Shown here: positions 24,261 through 36,699 of the stretch, piece by piece | How positions within the stretch are numbered: position 1 is the stretch's first letter | How the letters are laid out: the number at the start of each line of letters is the position of its first letter | NCBI GenBank assembly: GCA_964017125.1 | Contig: OZ024915.1 | Location: 14,681,422-14,745,421 of the forward strand | Length of the DNA stretch: 64,000 nucleotides | DNA from: Flabesymbios commensalis | Lineage: Eukaryota; Annelida; Polychaeta; Terebellida; Flabelligeridae | Direction: 5' to 3' | Notes under the pieces: generated by a model | What the model saw: the letters and a program-made list of their open reading frames with translations, nothing else | Databases searched by the model: none | What the model was told of the DNA's origin: nothing | Made by a program: the position numbers and the translations under genes

Positions 24261-24697
24261 GGGGGTAGGTAGGTAGGTAGGTAGGTAGGTAGGTAGGTAG
24301 GTAGGTAGGTAGGTAGGTAGGTAGGTAGGTAGGTAGGTAGGTAGGTAGGTAGGTAGGTAGGTAGGTAGGTAGGTAGGTAGGTAGGTAGGTAGGTAGGTAG
24401 GTAGGTAGGTAGATAGGTAGATAGGTAGGTAGGTAGGTAGGTAGGTAGGTAGGTAGGTAGGTAGGTAGGTAGGTAGGTAGGTAGGTAGGTAGGTAGGTAG
24501 GTAGGTAGGTAGGTAGGTAGGTAGGTAGGTAGGTAGGTAGGTAGGTAGGTAGGTAGGTAGGTAGGTAGGTAGGTAGGTAGGTAGGTAGGTAGGTAGGTAG
24601 GTAGGTAGGGAGGGAGGTAGGTAGGTAAGTAGGTAGGTAGGTAGGTAGGTACGTAGGTGGGTAGGTAGGTAGGTAGGTAGGTAGGTAGGTAGGTAGG
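24261..24697. repeat. (TAGG)n tetranucleotide array, about 109 units
   Basis: A nearly pure GTAG tetranucleotide tract (TACC on the minus strand) with a few variants near 24414, 24422, 24608 and 24650. It lies about 155 bp upstream of the gene 2 start codon, in its likely 5' UTR intron or promoter. Long open frames inside it are artefacts of the period. Confidence 0.95.
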
Positions 24698-24699
24698 CT

Positions 24700-25660
24700 G
24701 ACTGCAACCATTAGAAAAAAATGGAGCTTTAAAAAGTATGTATTTTATTACATTACAAATATATTTTTTTGGCGGGTATTTCAATAATTCGTGTCATTGT
24801 ATGTGCATCAGACAGACAGACAGACAGATATTTTATTGTCAGAAAGAAAGTCAATCCAGACTTATTTGTCATCATATGTGCATATGTGTATGTGCATCAT
24901 AAATTAGTTCGTGATCTTTGTACTATTGGTCTATTATGTGAAACGCAATGACCTTGACTTCCTTTGTTTTCACCGAGCTGGGTAATACAATTAAGTATTG
25001 GGAAGGGGGTCTTATATAACATTTTTTCACCGAGTGACATCTCTGCGTTTCACAGAATAAAGTATGGGGGAGTGGGTGTTATATAACCTTGTTTCACAGA
25101 ATATACATTCAAATGGAATAACTGTTATGATTTGACTCGCAACTTCCTTGTCATCTTTTCACTGTTCATTTTTGGAAAATCATAGTCTTCATTAATTTTG
25201 GCAAATGCGTACAAATGAAAGCCCCTTTCATTTCAATTTAATACAGATCTGTCATACTCACAGGCATATTTGAAAAAAATATAATTTGTGAAGAAAAATA
25301 ATTCTTAAAAATTAATCCTGACCGGAGATCTAGATATATTTATATGACAAAGTTGTGTGACAATCTATTGCCAGATAGATATTCTGAAAGCAGGGATGGG
25401 GTCAAATACGTATCTGTATTTGTGTTTGAAGTTTGCGTAATTGTATTTACAATTTGTAAATACAATTGTTTTCAAAAGATAGACCAAGCGAAATTACAAT
25501 AGTAGTAATATTATTATATTATATTTTTTTAAATAATAGCATAATTATAATAATAATATAATCTGAATCCGCTTAGTATTCTCAGACAGGAAATATTTCA
25601 CATGAATCGACATACAAAACAGATTTATCTGTAATAAATTGTATTGTCTATTTTAACCAT
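24700..25660. other. Upstream of gene 2; no gene recognised
   Basis: AT-rich sequence with a short (CAGA)n run near 24811 and two similar segments around 24960-25100 sharing CACCGAG and TCTTATATAAC-like text. The latter is probably a diverged local duplication. No clear promoter or heat-shock element could be assigned. Confidence 0.45.
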
Positions 25661-25663
25661 GTT

Positions 25664-26220
25664 TAAATCCTACAGCGCGGTGACCGACTTTATACCTCAG
25701 AATCTAACGTCGTCTATAGACGTATAGGGCGGGGGCCCTAGGGTAGTGGTTAGCACCGCTGCCTTTCACGCTGGAGTCCGGGGTTCGGTTCCCGGTCTCG
25801 GCGGTTTGAAAGAAACAAAAATGTTTCTTCCCCATCCACGTGTGAAAGTTAGTATTGTGGGGAGCCTCCGTGACCGAGAGGTAGCGTGCTCGGCCTCAGA
25901 CCGCCAGGGTTCGAATTTCGAATCCTGTGTCTGGAGGACAGTGTCATCTCAATCATCTCACCATCCTCAGGAGGTTCTCCTGGCCCAGTTTAGCCTATAT
26001 GTGCACAAAGGTGGCCTAAAGCCCGATTCATTTCATTTATAGACGTATAAAGTCGGTCCCCGCGCTTAAAGAGTAAACTATTTATAATGGCCGTAAACCC
26101 ATAGCATATGTATTCAAATGAAGTGGAAAGAGCTAACTAATACATTTATGATGATGTCAAGTTGAAAAACCCTTTGCTCTCTTTGTTTGTATTAATACAA
26201 TATATTTTAGCGCTTTCCTG
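25664..26220 (-). mobile_element. Family A MITE, copy 5, split by a SINE
   Basis: The left half has CAGCGCGGTGACCGACTTTA and the right half AAGTCGGTCCCCGCGCT, the two arms of the family A hairpin. The SINE at 25727-26037 sits in the loop. The right half continues through ATTTATAATGGCCGTAAACC. Confidence 0.75.
25727..26037 (+). mobile_element. Dimeric tRNA-derived SINE with 12-bp target duplication
   Basis: Perfect target duplication TATAGACGTATA occurs at 25715-25726 and 26038-26049. The first tRNA-like unit has an A-box region TAGGGTAGTGGTTAGCACC and B box GGTTCGGTTCC (25782). The second has TGACCGAGAGGTAGCGTG and B box GGTTCGAATTT (25908). The 3' end is TTCATTTCATT. SINEs are Pol III transcribed and moved by LINE machinery. 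Two tRNA units make it dimeric. Confidence 0.88.
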
Positions 26221-27546
26221 GTTATTTGAGACTAGTACGTCGCTCACAATGAATGTATTGTCCCTCTGGAATAGAATGGGCTACACTGTCCCCATTTAAA
26301 CACTGTCGCGTTACGCTGGAAATCCTGCTCGAGCGGCAGTTTCGTTTAAATGAAACAAGTTATCATTTCATACAGGAGGAGGGTAATGGAAGGGGTTGGG
26401 GAAGGCCACTTGCAGTCGGCATGAATCAGCACACGGCGTAGCAGTGTGTAGGCACACACACTGCTACGGAGTGTAAGAATGGGCTTGCAGCCTGTAGATT
26501 CCAATAGACGAAATAATATATATATATCTCAGCGTGAATGAACTTTGATCACTTTACATGTTTTGAGCAACTATAAATCATTGTAGAATCAATGCACTTG
26601 ATCAATAATAACTATGACTTGGCTGTGCACATACAGTATAGGCAGCCCCAAATCTACATGACTTGAGTTATCAATGTGAGGGCAAATCGGGCATTAACTG
26701 TTCTAAAGTTAAAACATGTTTTGTGACAAAACTACTCATTCGTCTTTTGTTAAACCGTTCCGATAAACATGATAAAATAAAAAAATATAATTTATCTTTT
26801 ATATTAACAAAGTATGCTAATTCGCAAAAAACAAATTGCATACTTGTTGATTATCAAGTATGTTTTTCAATGTGATCGGACAAGAGTTAACCTCGCACCA
26901 CCGGGCTGAAGTGCGGCATACAAACAAGCCTGTGTGCCATACGTGATCATAGACGTGATCAAGTGGTGTTAGTACGAATACTAAGGGGATTTTTCACCTA
27001 ATACATTTTATGTTTTTTTCAAAATGGCGACGTGGGGTATAAAACGCACATTATAGCAATAATTATACTGAACTATAAAAGATGATTGATCATATTTGTT
27101 TTGTTTGTTAAATATAGGATTCTGAAGATCAAAAATAATTCAGTGTTCAATAATGGAATGTGTTCAAATTTAATGTTAATATAAACAAAAAATATTATAC
27201 AAAGGTAGCTGTATATAAAGTGATTTGCCTTGTATCTAATTGACAATGATGTTGATTTAAACACGTTTAATATGTTTGTTCTGATCATTCCATGATTTAA
27301 ATAGCTAATTGACGTTACAGCATTACTAAAATAGTGTTGCAGTTTGTTTGGCATATAATGCTTTCAATCCGAATCCGGATTGACCAATCTGCCAATGCAA
27401 GATGATAGGTATTCTATTTTTACGTATACTCTGATGTAAATATTAAGCTTATTTATTTCACATATCGTGAACGACTGTAATTGTTATACGTGTGTACTAA
27501 TACAATGCATAGAACAGCGACACATGTATATTTGTTTTGACACACC
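26221..27546. other. Intergenic, nothing recognised
   Basis: Only short open frames without domains. A TGCAGT/GTGTGTAGGCACACACACTGC palindrome lies near 26440-26465. No other repeat or gene signal is visible. Confidence 0.45.
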
Positions 27547-27547
27547 C

Positions 27548-30042
27548 GGAACCCAGCACTCGAAGCCTTCACCAATGCTGGTTCACTGTTTTGATGTTGT
27601 AGTCGGTGGGCTGATATCTATAAATTTGAATTTCGCCTAACTCTCATGACAATTATGTTTCTTGGTCTCATTTTGAAGATAAATATATTACCTTTCATTT
27701 AAGACCGGGTAACCCTCTGAGAAATTGTCCGAAAGAAGTATTTTGCAGCCAAATAGATACCTACTCTCTGGTATCCGAAAGTAATGAAAAATAGTGCTTT
27801 ATAATTTTTTCACAAGGTGAAATTCGGGTTTCATTCAAACAAAATGTAGTAATTCTAACATAAATTGATGCTGAACCATAATAATATAGTGCATTTTTTG
27901 TAAGTGAGTTTAAATTTTGCTATATAGACCCTTTAACCTCCAGGGGTTTGATATTTTTGATTACTTTAAAAAAACGTATACCACGTCAAATTAAAGGGAT
28001 TTTTCAGATAACCCCATGCAATGTCATACCTTGTCATATACCCTGTCATATTTGTTACATTATTACATCGGACAAAAATGTCAAGAGAAGGTTAAAATTG
28101 AGCAAAAATATCCGCGTATATAAAAATAGCTGTGCACACATATATAAGCCTATCCAAATGCATCAGAAACGGGGCAATAATATGTTGATCGTTTGTTTTC
28201 TTAGAAAAACACTCATGTTCACAAATACCGCTCCTGATGCGAAAAAAGAAAGAAATCTTGTAATTTGTGTAAAACATATGAATTATATTGGAATGAATAG
28301 GATAATCTAGGATGTAAAATAGCTCATCAGCTCATACCCACGAATTGCTTTTCCGGGTAATAACCATAGTCGCTAAACCGCAACACGAGATACGTAGTAT
28401 TTAAAGGGTGTGCGTAATGTATTGAAAAGCCTATTTCGGATTAACAGAATCTACATAACAGATCACGACATAGTCCCACACTGACTCTAGGACAACATCT
28501 TGGCATATTGTACTGCTATTATATATACCAACAATACATAATGTTATTTTGACAAAATAATGCCATATCCTGAAATTATATCGCCATAGGCATGATAATA
28601 AACTGTCATTATGGTGCGATGTATGAATATCATAATACATACTTGTAATTTACGATTTTTACATTGCGCTGTCATATCTATAAATTATAATCTTGTGTTT
28701 TGGAAATATAGTTCCATATTTTGAAAATATGCTCCCAAATCCTGACCTTTTGATGACATGTGGATATTAATATGTGATTAAAATGACATATACCGACATT
28801 ATATTATCATATACTGGACATGAGTAATATGCCATATCGTGGATAGAATATCCCTCAGAGTCGAGTACTGCCAAAAAGGATCCAAGACATCGTTAGATTG
28901 TCATATCCTGACATTTCCTGTATAATACAGTGATTTTAAAGGGTCTAGAAAATAAAATAAAATCTTATTTAAAAAATGACACCTTTTCTTCAAATCAGCA
29001 TGACTAATTATATTACAATTAAAAAAACTATTTTTGAATTAAATTTACATATCATCTTTTGATTCAGATACCAGAGGGTCGACGGTATCTATTTGGCTCC
29101 AAGTTACTTATTTTAGACAATTGTTTCACAATAATTTAACCCTTTAATCGTCAATCTATTGCTACATAACTGTAAAAAAATAAAAACACACCTAATGATG
29201 TGTTTTGAAGTAACTAGGAATAACTTAAAGCAGATCCAAATTTAAAAAGAACTTTGTGCTTAAAGGGTTAATTCACATTTAGTTATATCGATTTATAAAT
29301 AAATATACTAACTTTACTTTTGTCAACACTTAGGAACTCATATGTGCAGCACAAAATATAAAATAACACAATAATATCATTTGCAGTATTAATAGTTTCA
29401 AAATATACAGTAAAAGTTAGGCTATTTTACCCCAACTTATTTTTGTTCCACGATGATATTTTGTTCCATATTAATCTTTCCCAGCATTTTTTTTGTCAAT
29501 GTTACCTAGTCTAACTATGCAACATATATTTGACAAGGCATAAGTGAGAAGGTATGACATTACACGGTGTTATCTGAACGATCCCTTCAATTTGATGTGC
29601 TATGGTAAGATCGTTATTTTTTAGTAATCAAAAATATCAAACTTCCAGACGTTAAAGGGTGTAAAAAATACAATTCAACCTTATTTTAAACATTATATTC
29701 TATTTTTTTGATTTCAAATCAATGTATGTTACAATTAATACATTATTATTGAAATAAACTCGAATTTCATCTCGTGAAAAAAAATTTCAAACACTTTTTT
29801 AATCACATTCAGGTACCAGAGGGTAGGTACCTATTCGGCTCTACATTACTGCTTTCGGACAATTTTTTAGAGGGTTACCGGGTCTCAAATGAAAGGTAAT
29901 ATATTTATCTTTAAAAATGAGACCAAGATACATAATTGTCATGAAATCTTTGTTATTTAGGCCCCTTTTTAAATATAGCCCACCGACTACTGGCCCATCA
30001 TTGAAACAACATCGGGTGAATGCTTCGTGTTTGCTGGGAACC
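27548..30042. mobile_element. About 2.5-kb fold-back element with arms of about 500 bp (family F)
   Basis: Left arm (about 27548-28085) and right arm (about 29530-30042) are inverted copies. Shared blocks include GGTCTCATTTT..AGATAAATATATTACC, AAACTTCC..TTTGATATTTTTGATTACT and GTAGTCGGTGGGCT. A third piece of the same sequence (28937-29135) repeats part of the right arm directly. The middle (28400-28930) is AT-rich with recurring ATATCCTGACAT-like motifs. No transposase is recognisable. Confidence 0.75.
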
Positions 30043-30234
30043 AAAGATAAGTGAAAAACCCAGCAAACACAAAGCATTTGTACAACTTCGACCCAACGTC
30101 TGATTTTATCGCAATCACCGATTTTAATTAAGGGGTCTTGTCAAGTTAAAAATAATCCAAAAATCCGAGCAAAATTCGGAAGTGGGTGAGTGGGTCAAGC
30201 CCCAATTGTTTTTTTGTGTGTGTTTTTGTACATG

Positions 30235-30973
<739 letters not shown>

Positions 30974-31350
30974 TCCAATTTTTTTTTTACAAGACTTGAC
31001 AAGACAGTATAATACATCTATAACTACTCCTACTATTCACATGATTTAGGCGTCCAGAGAAATGAAATAATATCTACATATTATCATAATTCTAAGCGAT
31101 CACAATGATATGCTGACATGTTTTTGATTGTGATAATAAGTGGGTTATTCTAAAAAAAAATATCTACAATTAAGTGGTAGGCCTACAAAGCTGGTCTGCT
31201 GAGATTTTGTTTTTATTTCAACTGAAAACCATCCAGCCACATTTGCCTCTCTGAGATCACGTCATAAACAAGTTCTGTTAATAAGTTTCCACCAATAAAG
31301 CGTCCCACAGAGTTGACGTCTGAACTAGTTTTTATCACTCAAATTTATTA
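30974..31350. other. Intergenic, nothing recognised
   Basis: AT-rich, without open frames or repeats I can identify. Confidence 0.4.
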
Positions 31351-31421
31351 ACGCTTTAAACACTAGGGTAAATATATTTTTCACACTCAAAGTCGTGTAT
31401 TGCTACCATGAACCACACGAC
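31351..31421. mobile_element. Family C fragment
   Basis: TTAACGCTTTAAACACTAGG followed by CACACTCAAAGTCGTG and a diverged complementary arm. It abuts the family B copy on its right. Confidence 0.4.
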
Positions 31422-32567
31422 TTAACACTTTCAAGCCTGAATTTAACATAGTCATCTTTATCCACTACAAGCCACGAATTGCTGTCGCAATTCTCGCCTT
31501 GTAGTGGATGAAGATGATTTAAAGTGGGTGAGAAATTAAAGAATTGCCATGCATCGGTAAAACGATTTCATGGAAGTTTTCGTTCTAAAACCCTTTGTTA
31601 TAGGAAAACCAAGTATGTATCGTACTGCTTATTTTACATTAGTGATCTCGGGGCTTCTAATATTTTAGCTGTTTAGATACGTAACACACAGCGACTGACG
31701 GAATCGCCAGTGGACGTTATGTGTATACATGTGTCAGAATAGGCCAGCACTCTAGGCACTGGACGAGCGATACTCAGAATCAATCTTGAAGGCAATTATT
31801 CCGAACTGATCTGTTCACAGATCACCAGCCAGCAAGTTCAGAGTAATGCTAGCATGTTAATTTTAGGTCGACCAAGACTAAAATTGAGATGCTAGATGTT
31901 ATTTTATTATTAGGACAAGTTAATTGAATTTGAGCTTTATAAGCCTTTAGCTTGTAAAGGTGCCATTACGTTCTTCTAGACTCTTGTTGGATCTTGCCGT
32001 CTGGATAGATATATCATGTAGTTTTTGACAGTCCCCGTGAGGCGATGGTTGGGTTTAGGAGCCAAGTTAGCCCCACAAATCAGGCAAACCGATTGGTCTA
32101 ATTTCTTTTTGTTAACTTTATTCCCATGATGCATGCCGGTGTGAGTGACAGGCCAAACCACGTGCGTTTATGCCTATAAATATAATGATCGCGCACCATG
32201 CTACATATTATTACTGCTAGAATGTTACTAGAGGCTACACCACGTTAGAAAGTTACTACAGTTTTCTACACGTTACCACAGGTTACCAAAACCCTAAATA
32301 CTCTCCGTTTTCACAGCTATACCTGACAACTTACCATAATTGCCACGTAGTCGGATCACGAGATGCTAGGGTTGTGATAGTGATCAGCGATGATTACCAG
32401 CTATTAACACAACCACACAGACAGTCACCAGCCATAAACTAAACGTCATATATCAGATCCCCAAGAGCTCCCCGTACAATAATAGTTTCAAGAGACCCCT
32501 CGTGCGATATATGTTTTCAGGGATGTAAAATGATGCTTTAATGCATTCTGAGGGCTTAAAGGGTTGA
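31422..32567 (+). mobile_element. Family B MITE split by an 892-bp insertion
   Basis: The left part 31422-31617 carries TTAACACTTTCAAGCCTGAA and the hairpin CTTTATCCACTACAAGCC / CTTGTAGTGGATGAAGATG. The right part 32510-32567 carries TTTTCAGGGATGTAAAATGA, GATGCTTTAATGCATTC and CTTAAAGGGTTGA. Both parts together correspond to the uninterrupted copy at 14092-14346. Confidence 0.8.
31618..32509. mobile_element. 892-bp TIR element inserted in a MITE
   Basis: The MITE defines the insertion limits. TATG at 31614-31617 and 32510-32513 looks like a 4-bp target duplication. The termini TATCGTAC and GTGCGATA are inverted repeats at 7 of 8 positions. A minus-strand frame at 31976-32161 contains CLICG, but the single CxxC is not enough to name a domain. 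Confidence 0.6.
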
Positions 32568-34205
32568 AGTAGGCAAGAAATACTGACATAGATACAATTT
32601 GAATCAAAATAAATGTCAATATTTTGAATCTATAGTGAATGAATGCTTATTTCTCCTACTAATTGTCTTGCTTGAACAGGTTGAAGGAAACATTAAACAG
32701 TTATTTCAAGTTGCGTCTCGCCACCGCTATCCACGACCCTAAGTACTCGAAAATTACTTGGATTTGCAAAATTAAAATCACCATGCATATAGGTCGGCCC
32801 CGATGCATCTCGGGTGGATGGGATATTTGTCATTGGGGTTGTGCATGTACAGTGCTCCAAACTGTTCAAATGCCTGGAGTGTGCAGTACTAGGATCTATA
32901 GTCCTGTGCACTATAAAGAACCATTGAAGTCATACGATAAGAGTAGGGTATAGTCCCGATTTGGGGTTTTCTCTTGTCCCGACATTGACATGATATTGCT
33001 AGGAAGGGATGTAAAGCAATATTCACTCACCCACCATGCATATATCAGAGTCACACATTTATGACTTGTTTTATCTTTAAAATCTGGTATCAAACGTTCA
33101 AATGAAAGGGGTTATTCAAAAAATTATAAATTTCACCTCGCAATGTTGAAAATAAGTATATCACAGGGTTAAACATCAGTTAAACTAAACTTACCTATGC
33201 GATGTTTGTTGAATGCTCAAATTCACAGGATCTTAAATAATGTTAAACATGCTGAATCATTGCAGGCTACAAGTGAGGCATATAAGTCGTACACATTTTG
33301 ATCTGCGTCTACATAGATCAAGAGTTTTGTCGTTGTAACATCTCTATAACCTGGTGAACAGAAACATTCCATGTCAACAAGGAATATGGATCAATGTAGG
33401 CCAGGTGTTGTATCAGCCTTACCGACGGTGGCCTAGCAGTAAGCTAGTGTTCAGACCTGTAACCGTTTGAATAACCAGCTTGGCATAACCATCAACTATC
33501 AACGCTTAACCACAATTGTGTATTATATACTGATCAGCTTACATCATGAGTCTTCCGTTTCTATAACCAGATAACCAGATAACACTGTTAGTTATATATC
33601 CCATGCACAGTAGGCGGTATTTGTTGGGTTTTTTAAAACTGTTGGAACATTGAGAAAGGGTAAGGCTACAACACATTATATAAGGAATTACATGGCGTGA
33701 CGTAACAAAACAAAACGTAACGTAATGTAGTTATGTTATGTCATTTTATCAGGTTATGTTATGTATTATCGAAATCTAATGTAGATCTAATATAAACATG
33801 AAAATGTAGAGCAAATTTACACCTACCATTATGAGATTATAACGCTGTGAGAGTGATAGTCGGTAAGAAAATTGAGCTATAGAGATTCTTGGAACAACAA
33901 GTCGTTTCAATTGGGTGAAATTCTTTCTGCCAAATTTTACGCATACATATTTACGCTGCATCCTATACATTATGTCGAGCAATGTTATGTTTATGCTCCT
34001 TTGTATGGAGTTGTATGAAGGTCAAAACGTCCTAAAAGTCAGTGGAGTCTAGTTTTCGTTCTTTTTTGATGAAATGTGTTTTAGTTGACAGTTTCAGTGC
34101 GATTTCACAATGCTGCTTATCAAGTTTTAATCAACACGTTTATGATGTCCTTGACAGCTATTAGTCCGGGCAACCTGTGGATACACCCGACACAAATTGC
34201 AATAG
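32568..34205. other. Intergenic, nothing recognised
   Basis: Several open frames of 60-96 codons overlap on both strands near 32.7-33.1 kb, none with a recognisable domain. A CGTAACGTAATG / TATGTTATG-rich tract at 33690-33770 is low-complexity. Confidence 0.45.
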
Positions 34206-34454
34206 TTAGGGACGCACCATTTGATTTCTGGGGGGGGGGGGGGGGGCTAGATTATTACTTTCAGTTATGTTTTTTTTTCTGAAAAAATAGCACACAATTT
34301 TTTTTTTTAGCACCGACCTTGAAACAAACATTTTTTTGTCCCTGGTAAAAAAATAAAACATTTTTTTTGTGACAGTTCATATTTAATTAAGTATGTTGAC
34401 AAATGTCATGCACTGACATACATACAGTAACTGCGGCTGTATTCAAGGGTCTAC

Positions 34455-34826
34455 TTAAAGGGACTGGCCCACGGTAAAATCATCAAAAAATCGGTGATTT
34501 TATTTCGGGTTCTTAATATGACCATATGATGTAAGCATGTACATAGACTAGAACTGCAAATTTTTATAATTTTTGTGCTGCGCATTCACCAGTTAGACTA
34601 GATATAGAGACGAAATCCCGTATTTTTTATTTTTGACATGGTTGTCAATAATTACAAATCAGGAATTTCGTCTCTATATCTAGCCTAACTGGTGAATGCG
34701 CAGCACAAAAATTATAAAAATTTGCAGTTCTAGTCTATGTACATGTCTACATCATATGGTCATATTAAGAACCCGAAATAAAATCACCGATTTTTTGATG
34801 ATTTTAGCCTGGGCCAGTCCCTTTAA
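34455..34826. mobile_element. Family E: 372-bp near-perfect palindrome with TTAA ends
   Basis: TTAA at 34455 and 34823 encloses AGGGACTGGCCCA ... TGGGCCAGTCCCT. The arms of about 155-165 nt match almost throughout (shared blocks such as GGTGATTTTATTTCGGGTTC and its complement), with a short unmatched centre near 34630-34655. The few mismatches suggest a young element. Confidence 0.88.
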
Positions 34827-34943
34827 TAAATATTCATTTTGACTCACTTTTCATTCTAGAAGCAGCATAATCTGTACGCATCATTTGGCGATCTGTTGTC
34901 TTCAAACTAGGACGCAAACAACTATGACTTGAATACTATGTGG

Positions 34944-36180
34944 TAGAGCGGGTACGGGTATTTCCGAACGGGGGGGGGGGATTTCCGAGCATTGCCAATA
35001 TATTTCATCATATTGCTGGCTAGACATGAATAAATTGTGTCAGGCAGAGCTGCCCGTTGTGCGTGACTGTTCTGTCACGCACCGTTATTATGGACCAATT
35101 TTATATCCATTAATTCTGCTATTTTAAAAAGTCACTTTCAAAATGTCGTAAAGTAGACAAGTCTTTAAAAATTAAGATAATTACACGGAAGGTAATGGTC
35201 TATTTATGATATGTATTATCAACCTGGAATTATTATTTATATGGGAAAATGTACCTTGCAATGCACCTCCTAGATATAAAAACATCAAAAAACAATTTTT
35301 GGTCATGATACTCTGGTTCCCAGAGCCACACTACGCGGCGTGGCCGAGCTTCATGTAGCCTCTGGTATGCCCCAGTGGCGAATGTTTATGACTTGCTGCT
35401 ATTTTTAGATGAAAATAGGGTAATCCCCGATTTCAGACATTTTTGAAAGGTCACTTCCCCGGATGAAGAGTTGTTCACAGTATTGTATTTCCCCTTTGAC
35501 GCATTTTCTATGACTTGACCCAGAAAATCATTCACTGGCCTCAATAGCACAGGCATGATGGTCACGTGACTAAGAACCTTGGCCAATACCCGGCCATAAA
35601 TGAAATTGGCCGGGCTCGCCAGGCAATGGTCATGATAGCCTTATCATTTGGGACGTGTTCGGAAATAGACCCATCAATTAATTTGGTTTCGTCTAATTAC
35701 GAGCACTAGGCCTATAGGGCCTACACCACAGTTGCACAGCAAATGCGTCATTGCGAAAGGAAATACATCAATGGAGCGATTTGTAGGCCTGCAAACGGTT
35801 GTGACGTTACTATGTGGGTTTGAAAAGTAATATGAAGGAAACTATGAAAAAAAAATCTCAGATTTCAACAGATTCGGGTAATCTCGAACAGTGGCATTTC
35901 CTAATATTTCATTTTTTTTATTTTTTTTGTGCGCATGTTCCTTCTTCTAAACTGGTTATTTTCTCTTTAGATTAAAAAATGGGTGGTTGTTCGCTTATAC
36001 CCTACTTGGTGTTCGACATTACCCCCTCTATTTCGAGTATACCCGCCATTACCTTGGGTAACGTCATCAATCATAGTTTCATTCATCAACTGATGTCACG
36101 TGGGGAGCTGATAGACAAATGGGGACACCAGACATCAAGTGCAGAGGCCTAGGTGTTCGGAAATACCAGAACCCGCTCTA
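34944..36180. mobile_element. 1.24-kb TIR element nested in the 2.36-kb element
   Basis: Ends TAGAGCGGGTACGGGTATTT and AAATACCAGAACCCGCTCTA are inverted repeats with about two mismatches over 27 bp, extending into TTCCGAAC. TA at both outer edges is a possible target duplication. A TGTTCGGAAATAGACCC motif recurs internally near 35652. No protein domain is recognised. Confidence 0.65.
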
Positions 36181-36699
36181 AACATTCCCAAAAAAATAGA
36201 AAAATATCTCATTCGTTAATAGACAAAGAGCCGACCATAAGCAAACAAAAAATACATCAGTAAAGCCGCGTCCAATTTCAATGTTAAATAATACCTTGTA
36301 GTGATCTTGAGAATTTTCCTAGAAATATTTTGCGCTCCAATTATTCCTTGTATTAGTCGTTTATTTTAAATTCCACTTTGATGAGCCTCTTTAAAAATTA
36401 TAAACAATTAAAATTATCAACAATTTTTTTTGGCACAATCTTTCAACATATTATTTTTTCATGTACACGTTTTCAGCATATATTTTTTTTACAGAATTTT
36501 GAAAACAAACATTTTATTTCAAAAATAATCTAGCCCCCCCCCCCCCCAGAAATCAAATGGTGCGTCCCTTATGAAACCTTTTTTATCTGATTTCTAAGTC
36601 GTCCGGGAGTAATATTTTAAAAATATACCAAAATGTATTGAGTGGACACTGATGTCATGGTGCTGGCCATTAGTGCTTTGCAGCTTGTACCGATCAATT

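Larger units (their letters stand above)
34209..36568. mobile_element. 2.36-kb TIR element with nested insertions (possibly PIF/Harbinger-like)
   Basis: Inverted ends GGGACGCACCATTTGATTTC and GAAATCAAATGGTGCGTCCC are perfect over 20 bp. A G-run follows on the left and a C-run on the right. TTA flanks both ends (34206-34208 and 36569-36571), consistent with a TWA-type target duplication as in PIF/Harbinger; the class remains inference. No transposase is recognisable. It contains the family E palindrome and a second TIR element. Confidence 0.75.

Noticed and set aside
24166-24784. Three overlapping minus-strand open frames of 157-181 codons, rich in YLPT
   Set aside because: They are translations of the (TACC)n array. 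Every frame of a stop-free tetranucleotide stays open.
31976-32161. Minus-strand frame with CLICG as a zinc-finger exon
   Set aside because: Only one CxxC pair, and it lies inside the 892-bp mobile insert. Too little to name.
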